Shown here in pieces: positions 41,301 to 50,300 of a stretch of DNA of 64,000 nucleotides. The stretch lies in assembly GCA_034437655.1 (NCBI GenBank), contig DAOTTU010000063.1, positions 62,001-126,000 of the forward strand. Direction: 5' to 3'. The notes below the pieces were generated by a model. The model had not been told where the DNA came from. It saw only the letters and a program-made list of their open reading frames with translations, and did no database searches. Source of the DNA: J027 sp034437655 (GTDB lineage Bacteria > Chloroflexota > Anaerolineae > Aggregatilineales > J027). Within the stretch, counting starts at the first letter, position 1. Every line of letters starts with the position of its first letter. The position numbers and the translations under genes were made by a program.

Positions 41301-44300
41301 ACGGGAAAATCAGTTCTTCGGCGTTGAGCCCCTCGACTTGCAGGTGGAACACACGCTCGGAACCATCAGGCGGCAAGCCACCGTCCAGCACGTTCAGGTC
41401 AAACCGATATGCACCAAGCGAGTTCGTGCGCTGTGGGTTGGGCTGAATGGTGTCAGCCGTGATCCATTCGTTACCCTCACGATAGACCAGACGCACTTCA
41501 ACGCCTTCAATGGCTTTGGTATTACCGAACAGGTCGGCGGCATACACAATCCCTGTCGGGTCGAAGGGGTCAAGGTGGTTGGCGATGTTGTCGTTATCAC
41601 GGTCGCCAGCCCCTTCACGCCCGTCTGGTGAACCGTCACCGTCGGTGTCAAGTGCATAGGCGAAGTTTGGCCCCTCGACCGTTACCACAAAGTCGTCGCG
41701 GTCTGTTGCACCGACAATATCAACGGTCTGCGGATTTTGTTCACCATGTCCGCCATAGCTGACTGTATCCATGAAGTTGTCGGGCAGGGTGCCCTCAACC
41801 AGTTGCACGGTGTAGGTGCCGTTTGGCAGGTTTTCGAAGCGATAAACACCGCTTTCGTCAACTTCAGCCGTGGCAACGAGTTCGCCATCGAAGTAGAGTT
41901 CAACGATGGTTTCACGGATGCCAGATTCATTGCGTTCGTCAAAGCGACGGTTACCGTTGTCATCGCTAAAAACCACACCTGAGAGGACTGCATTGCCCTC
42001 AAGTTCGAAATCACTGGTTTGTGGTGCAGGCAAGAAAAGCGTGTTGGCTTCTTCAATGTCTGGTAAAAGTAACCACATCGGCGGCCAGTATTGGGTTTGC
42101 AATGCAGCGTCTGGTAGGTTGTCGAGGTCAGGCACCAACCAGTGAATGCCAGCGGCTAAGCCCTCAAATTGATAGGTTCCATCTGCATTAGAGACGACAT
42201 CGCCAATATATGTGTCGAGATCTTCTGAAAAGACGCCGTTGCCATCGTCAGCATAGAGTGACAGACCAATCTCAGCCAGAGGGGTGTCTTCTGCATCAAC
42301 GGCGTCATTGAAGTTGTTATCCAGATAAGCTGTGCCGACGAGGCCGAAGTTGTCAGTTTTCGGCAACAACAGCAGTTCAACGGCAGAAACATCCGGCACT
42401 GTGACCCACATCAGTTCCCAGAGTTGATTTTGGTCGGCGTCGGCCGGTAGTGTGCTGGTGTCAATGTCGATCCAGTAGATACCGGGGAGCAGACCATCGA
42501 AGCTGAATGCACCCTCATCGGCAGAAGCAACGGTATCGACCGGGAAGTCCCCGTTAGTACCGGGATTGAAGACACGCTGACCGTCATCTTGATAGAGCGT
42601 GATTTCGACATCGTTTAGTGGAATGTCTACCGATGTAACCGACTCGCTGCGGTCAACATCTAACCAGGCTGTCCCCGTGATGCTGGCTGTGTCAACGCGC
42701 TGTGCGGGCGGGATGATGACATCACCATCATGTGGTGTTGGAATGGTGCGCGGGCTCCAGTCTACACTGGTGGGGTCAAGGTCGTCTGGCAATGTGTCGC
42801 GCTGAATAACGATCCAGTAGTTATCGTTGGGCAAGTTGGTGAATACGTAGCGCCCGAAGGCATCGGTGGTGTGGGAGTCAATCAACGTGTCGTTGGTGCC
42901 AAAGTCGATGTACAGGTTGACCAGTACGTTTTCGATCAAACGGTCCGCCGGGTCAAGTAGATCGTTTCCGTTGGTGTCTGACCAAACAACGCCTGTCAGG
43001 TTAGAGGTTTCTTCGTCAGCGATATCAGCAGGTAGCCAGACATCAATAGCATCAACCATCAGGGCTGCGCTAGATGCGCCGGGGTTCGCTGCTGCACCAC
43101 CACCTTGTAACCGAACGGTCTGCAAGCCATTACCGGGGAGCCGATAGGTTTCGCTGGTTGCGAATGTAACGCCATCGACGCTGAAACCATCAATCAAGCC
43201 GATTTGCTGTGTGTTTGCCAGCACAGCGACCTCAGCAGTGTCCCAGGCCTGCGGATAGGCTACCCGCACCTGTGTACCGCTGACTTCAAGGACGAGTGCA
43301 GCGTTGGGGTCACTGCTACGGAGATAGCTTCCGCCAACTGCACGGTGATCATCGACGATTTCCCATTCACCGACTTGAGAAAGGGCCGGGTGGTTGCTGT
43401 CATAGCGGACCCACCGGCCATCCTCCTCTGCGCCAGTTTGAGCAGGAGCAGGTGACGAGTCGCCACCTTGCTCTGCATTCAGGTTTCCGAGGGTTGGTGC
43501 GCCCAGCATGATGACAGCGACCAGCAGGGCTGCCGCAACCACTCGCCATGATTGCAGCAGACGCCGGCCAAACCAGCCGAGCACCAGAAAGAGTGTAGAC
43601 ATTGCCAATACTCCAGAATCTGTAGCTGGAACAGAACGGGTCTGTGCAGGAGCTTGCCCCGGGTCATTAACCGTGACTTCAATCGTCAGCAGCAGGTATT
43701 CACCCGGTTGCAGTGAGAGGTTGTTCGGTGTCGTGATGCGCGTTTGTGGTGGCGTACCACTCAGCGCTTCGATATTGCCCGTAGGAACACTGAAGCGGCT
43801 ACGGAAAGCGCTTTGTGCCGGGACACCGCTGGTCGGGCATTCAGTGCCAGACCCAATGCCGTAGTAGACCTCATCGACGTTGACCGTCTGTGTAGCAGCG
43901 TTGACGGTATCGGTAATAAAGACCTGCGGAGCCACACGCAGACTGTCGTTGCTAGCACAGACGACCCACGTTAGCGTGTCGCCGGGTTCAACCGGGAGAC
44001 TACCATCGTTGGGTGCGGCGTACTTGTTCACGACCAGCGGTAGGACAGGTTGTTGCAAACCTGCATCGATGTTAACAAGGTCAATCGCCTCTGATGGTAC
44101 GGAGAAGTTGACTGCACCGCCAGCGTCAACGTCGCTGTCGATGGCGTCATCGTCGCCCACATCCGGGGTCGCAAAGGTGAAACCAGCGTCTGGGATGATA
44201 CGAATCTGATAGTCACCATCTACGACTGCGAAGGTATAAGACCCACTGACACTATTGATGGTACTGGTAGTTGTGGTTTGCAGTAGCGTCAATTCACCAC

Positions 44301-47300
44301 CAATATTGCGGTAGAGTTCCACGGTCACGCCGTTGCGCCCGGGTTCGCCAGTATCAAAGACGTTGTTGCTGTTGTTGTCGAAGAACACACGCCCGCCAAT
44401 GTCTGTCGCCACAAACGCACCGATGTCAACTGTGGTCACAGTGGCATCAGAAGCAACCACGAATGGGGCGGTGGTGCCTGTTTCACCAACGGTGGGGGTG
44501 ACATCGCTATCGGTGGCGTCGTCAGTTGCATCAACCGGGCTGAAGGCAAAGTCGCCAGATGGCAACGTCGCAGAAAGGAAGTAGTTACCGGGCTCAATGT
44601 CACTGAAGACAACGTTCGGCGACGCGGTGTCGCCAGCGGTCAGCGTGATGGTGGTCCCAACCTGTGTCAGGGTGTCGGCGTTGAACAAGCTGACACTTGC
44701 GCCAGCCAACCCGCCACCTGTTTCAGTTGGGTCTTGAATGCCGTTCCCATTGGTGTCATTGAAGAAGAAGGCTTCGATCGTTGCCAGTGAGAACAGACCA
44801 GCGTCTTCATCAGTCAGCGCATCACCAACTGCCAGTGTTAGCGGCACATCGACGGTGCCGATACGGCCGATAGTTGGGTCAACGTCATCTGGTATGGCAT
44901 CGCTGTCCAGTGTGTCATCGGGACCGACATTCGGCGTGGTGAAGCTGGTGCCAGTCGGTGCAGTGAACTCAACGATATAGTCGCCGGGTTCAAGGCTGTC
45001 GAAGAGATAGGTGCCATCGGCTGCTGTGGTTGTCGTAACCGCAGGTGAGAAGGGCGCTCCAGTGCCGTCTAGCAGAGTAACTGTGACGCTTTCAATGCCG
45101 GGTTCCCCTGCATCTTGCAGCCCGTTACCGTCGAGGTCTTCAAACACCACCCCCGCGATGGAGGACGATGGAATGAAGCCCGCGAAGACATCATCTATTG
45201 TTGCGCCTGTGGTGACGGTGACTGCCGCTTGCCCGTTGGTTGGGTCGGCATCACTATCAACCGCGTCGTCGCCACCCTGATCTTGCGTCGTCAGGGCAAA
45301 GCCAGAAGGCTCTACAAATTCAAGGATGTAGTCGCCGGGGGCAAGGTCGCCGGTAGTGTACGTGCCATCGGCTGCGGAGGTTACTGTGCGAATGGCCGTA
45401 CCGAGCGGATTCCCCATGCCGGGATCGACATAGACATTAATGGTGACACCAGCGAGTCCCGTTTCGGCCGGGGTACCTGTTGGCTCATAGACACCATCAA
45501 AGTCGAGGTCCTGGAAGGCCAGACCGCTGATTGGGGTACCGGGGACAAAGCCTGCGCCAATGTTTTCAAATGGCCCTTCGGCAGGGGCAGGCAGCGTGAT
45601 CGTAACCTGACCAGTCGTGTCGTCAACATCACTATCGTCAGCATCGTCAACTACATCTACCGGGGTGCCCTGTGTGGTAAAGCTAAAGCCACTGTTGGCA
45701 GGGATGAAAACGTCGAGTACGTAGTCTATCGTGGATGCCAGCTCTGACGAGGTGAAGTTACCATCGGCATCAGTCGTTAGTGTCTCAATCGGCGCACCGA
45801 GTGGGACGGTATCTTCGTAGACGTTGATTATTACGCCAGCAACGCCAGTTTCAACCGGGTCACCAGCCGGTTCAAAGACGCCGTCGCCGTCCTCGTCAAG
45901 GAAGACCGTACCGCTGAAGGTGTTGCCGGGAATTAAGCCAGCATCAACGTTGGCAAGCCGTGTTTCGTCATCTTGAGACAGCGCCCCGTCAGGAATGTTG
46001 ATTGTTTCAGTGAACCCGGTCGCTGGCACAACATCACTGTCAGCGTCTTCGGAACCAACTTCCGGCGTGGTGAATTCGAAGATGGTGCCTGTTGGCAGAA
46101 TGAATTCCACCACAAAGTCACCTGCTGGTAAGCCGAGAATCTGATAGTCACCATTTTCGTCGGTGACGATGGTTGTTGTGTTGATCGGGGTGCCTGAGTC
46201 TGGATCACCGTCTGTGTTGGTGTCTTCGTAGATGTTGATCTCAACGGCAAGTTCGCTGTTGGGAATACCCGGTTCGGGCGGGCTGGCAGAGGGTTCTTCG
46301 CGGCCGTTGCCGTTCTGGTCCGCAAAGACGGTACCGCTGATGGTGTTGAGTGGTTCAAACCCAGCGTCACGGACAATTGGCTCGCTGCCTTGTGGCACGC
46401 TGAATGGCTCAGTCTCGCCCGTGTTGGGATCAATGTCACTATCAAGATTGTCGTCACCGCCAGCAGCATCTTGCGGCACTCCCAGGAAGCCCGCGGGGCG
46501 GTCGAACTGAAGCGTGTAGGTGCGCCCCTCCCCACCCTGAACGGCAAATTCGTACTCACCATTGGCATCAGTTGTGATGCTGGCGATCGGTGTACCAAGC
46601 AAGGAAATCGTCACATTGATACCGGGGATACCAACATCACCCGGGTCCTGATCACCCAGACCATTAAAGTCGGCAAAGGCTCTACCCGTAACGGTTACGG
46701 CGTCAACAAGCCCGGCGTCTATCGTGCGCGTTTCACCTGAAACAACAGTTACCGCCAGGCGACCAGTCGCTGCGTTGACATCACTGTCGCGATCCTCAGA
46801 GCCAACATCCTGAATGGTAAAGCCCTGTGGTCCGGCGGATGGCGGATCGAACACGATGGTGTAGGTGCCAGCTTCGATGCCAGAAATAGTATAGAAACCA
46901 TTGCTGTCGGTCGCAGTGTTGGCCACTTCTACGCCGCCGTCATTTAGCAGCGCGACGGTGACATTTTCGACACCCGGTTCACCAGCAATGGCGCGTTGAC
47001 CGTCGGGGGCTGTGTCGTTCCAGACCACCCCTGTGATCGTATTCAAGCGGTAGAACCCAACGTCATAGGTGCGGTCGGTGGTGGTGCCTGTTGTCAGTGT
47101 GATAACGCCAATTGTCGGGTCACCACCTGTGGGGACTGCATCACTATCAATCGTATCGTCGTCACCGACATTCGGCTCGGTGAAAATGAACCCATCTGGT
47201 TGATCAAAGCGTAGCTCGTAGTCTGTCTCGGGTTGCAATTTCAAGGAATAAGAGCCATCGGCATTACTTGCGATGTCCACCGGGGCCGGGGTGCCACCTT

Positions 47301-50300
47301 GCACGATGGTAATGGTTACACCGGCCAAACCGGGTTCGTTATCATTGATACCATTGGCATTCAGGTCAACGAAGACTTCATCGCCAATGGTGATCGCATC
47401 AATCAAACCCGCGTTAAAGACATTGCCTGCCGGGTCGGCAGAGAGCCGTGTATCCTGCGTGCGACCAGTGAAAGGGTTGACGTTGCTGTTGATGCCACCA
47501 GCTACGTTTTGAAAGGTGAACCCGGTGTCATCCGCAACCACAACTTGCAGAATGAACGGCCCGGTCGGTAGGTCTGTAATGACATATTCACCGTTGGCAT
47601 CTGTATCGTCGCGACCGAGTTCGGTAACGCCATCTTCAGCCAACACAATGACAGTCACATTTTGCACCAGTGGTTCGTCCTCTTGATACAAACCGTCTAG
47701 CAAACGAACGACGTCATCACGCCAGACAATACCTGTAACGCTCGTGCTGTTTACAATACCAGCGTCAATGTTATTGACGGAATCACCGCCTGCCAGGCTG
47801 ACGACATCAGAGACCTGTGTACCCTGATTAAAGTCACTGTCATTGTCATCGTCGGTGGTGTTTTGTGGGCTGAGTGCAAGCATTTGCCCGCCGGGTAGTT
47901 GCAAGCTAACAGTGTAGTCACCCGGAGCCAATCCAGAGAAAGTATAGGTTGACCCAAGGCCTGAACCAACCTGCGCAGGCGGCACATTCGGGACGACGTT
48001 GCCGTTGCCATCTAACAGCGTCAGCGTAATGGTGCCGAGGTTGTAGAGCGGTTCGCTATCAAAGCTACCGTCAGCGTCACCGTCTAACCAGACGCGCCCA
48101 CCAAGCGAGACGGACTCGAAGACACCGACGTTGAAGTTCGGTTGATTCGTGTCTGAAGACAGGATGATTTCTCCTGTCTGACCGAACGCTGGCCCCTGTG
48201 TGTTGTCAGCGTCACTGTCTACGACTTCATCATCCCCTTGATTGGGTAGGGTGATGGTGTCGAAGGGGGCGGGGATGTTCGAGAAGTCCACCCGATAGCG
48301 GCCCGGCGCAAGATCAACGCTATACGTACCGTCAGAGCTGGTCGTAACCTGGGCAACATTATCACCCGTACTCGCATTCACGATCACAACGGGATAGTTT
48401 TCAATCGGGCTTTCGACGCCAATTTCATAAATACCGTTGCCGTTATCGTCGTTCCAGGCAACACCGCTGATTGTACCGACACGGTTCACACCAGCGTCCC
48501 AATTGAGCAGGGTATCGCCACCCTGCACTTCGAAAATCTCTGTTTCACCGATGATGTTGCCGTCGCCATCGCTACCAGTAAAGATGGCGTCGCTATCATC
48601 ACCAACATCTGATCCATCGCCCTGTCCCACATTCGGGATTGTGAATTGCAAGCCGCGTTCAGGAGCAGGCGGATTGGCCAAGCTGTTCGGGATGATGAAG
48701 CGGATAAAGTACTGCGTGCCCGGCGCTAATTCCTCTTCAAAGAGATATAGCCCGCTTTCGTCGACGTTGGGCGTAGCAGGATCGTCAGCCGGGGTAACGA
48801 CATCGGCAACCTGTGTGCCAGTATCAAAGTTAAACAAGCGGACAATGATGCCTTCAACACCTGTTTCACCGGGGTCTTGAATACCATTACCGTTAGTATC
48901 GAGGAACACGAAGTCACCGACGCTGGCCGGGGCAAAGAACCCGGCATCAATATCAACGCGGGTTTCGCCGCCAGTGAATGTTGCGGTGAAGACGATTTCG
49001 TTGTCCCCATTGATCAGGAAGTCACTGTCTACAGTTGGGTCACTGCCTTGAAGTGGGGTGCTAAGTTGCGCATCGGTTGGCAGTGTAGCCTGCACAATAC
49101 GAAGCGTGAGTTGTTGTGCTGGTGGAATAATTTCACGACTAAAGCGGTAGTAACCAGCTTCGCCTGTGATTGGTGCGTTGGCGGTCGTTGTAGTTGCGAC
49201 AACTGTTTCACCGCTGAGCAACTCAATGTCGACGCCATTGATACCGGGTTCACCGGGGTCTTGAATACCGTTGGCGTTCAGGTCATTCCAGATAAAGTCA
49301 CCGAGAATGACGTTATCGGTTGACTGTACTTCGAAGGCACCGATGTCACAATCGTCTGGCGAAGGATCGTTCGGGATGATCGAAACGCCACGTGGAAAGC
49401 CCGGTCCGCGTTGGTCAAAGTCTTCACCAACGTAGCAGTTACCAGCGTCAATGGCGATACTACCTTCTAGCAAGCGATGGGTGGGGGTCGGGCCACCGTT
49501 GAGGATAGTCAGGTTAGCCGAGATGTTGATGTCGCCTGAAGTAGCTCCCAGAATGTCATTGGTGCCTGTTGTAATCGTACAGCCATCAGTGTTGTTGATG
49601 AGGTTATAGCCATTAGAGGAGATAGCTGATGTTTGCACAGGCGTGTCAAAACAGCTTGGCCCGGTGGGTGCTGTATTGGCCGCCAATAGCACACTCTGAA
49701 TTGTTGTAACGTTATCAGCATTAAAAATACCACCACCACGGTCAGCATCATTGCCATATACCGTGACACTTTCCAACAACACAACACTGCCTGTGCCGCT
49801 ATTGTGGATACCACCCCCGTCACCATTAGGCGCGTCATTGCCTGAAATTGTACTTGTTTGAACGGTAGTGTTTGCACCGCTAAGGTTCGCGATACCACCG
49901 CCGCCACCATTGCTTGCCGTGTTGCCGGAGACGGTACTGCGTAACACGTTCAGGTCGGTCAGGCCGCTACCCGTATCAAGGTTGAGGATACCACCACCAT
50001 TGCCGTCGGTTGTGTTGTCTGATATTACGGAGATTTCGATATTCACTGTGCCGTCGTTGTTGGTAATACCACCACCGTTGCCGGGTATAGAACCACCACT
50101 TGCACCGCCAGCCGTGTTGCTGTCGATGGTCGAGTCCAGCACATTGAGGGTTGCACCCTCGCCGCTGTTCCAGATACCACCGTACAGATTACCATCATTG
50201 TTGGAGACGATGACGTTATCTAGATTCAATGTGGCCGCAGTGCCCGCTGTAACAAGGTTCGCAATACCGCCACCACCGAGGTCATCATTGGTGTTGCTGT

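Noticed and set aside
40000..50000. SdrD-B repeats as DNA-level tandem repeats
   Set aside because: The repeats are similar in protein outline only; nucleotide sequences differ, so I do not list them as DNA repeats.
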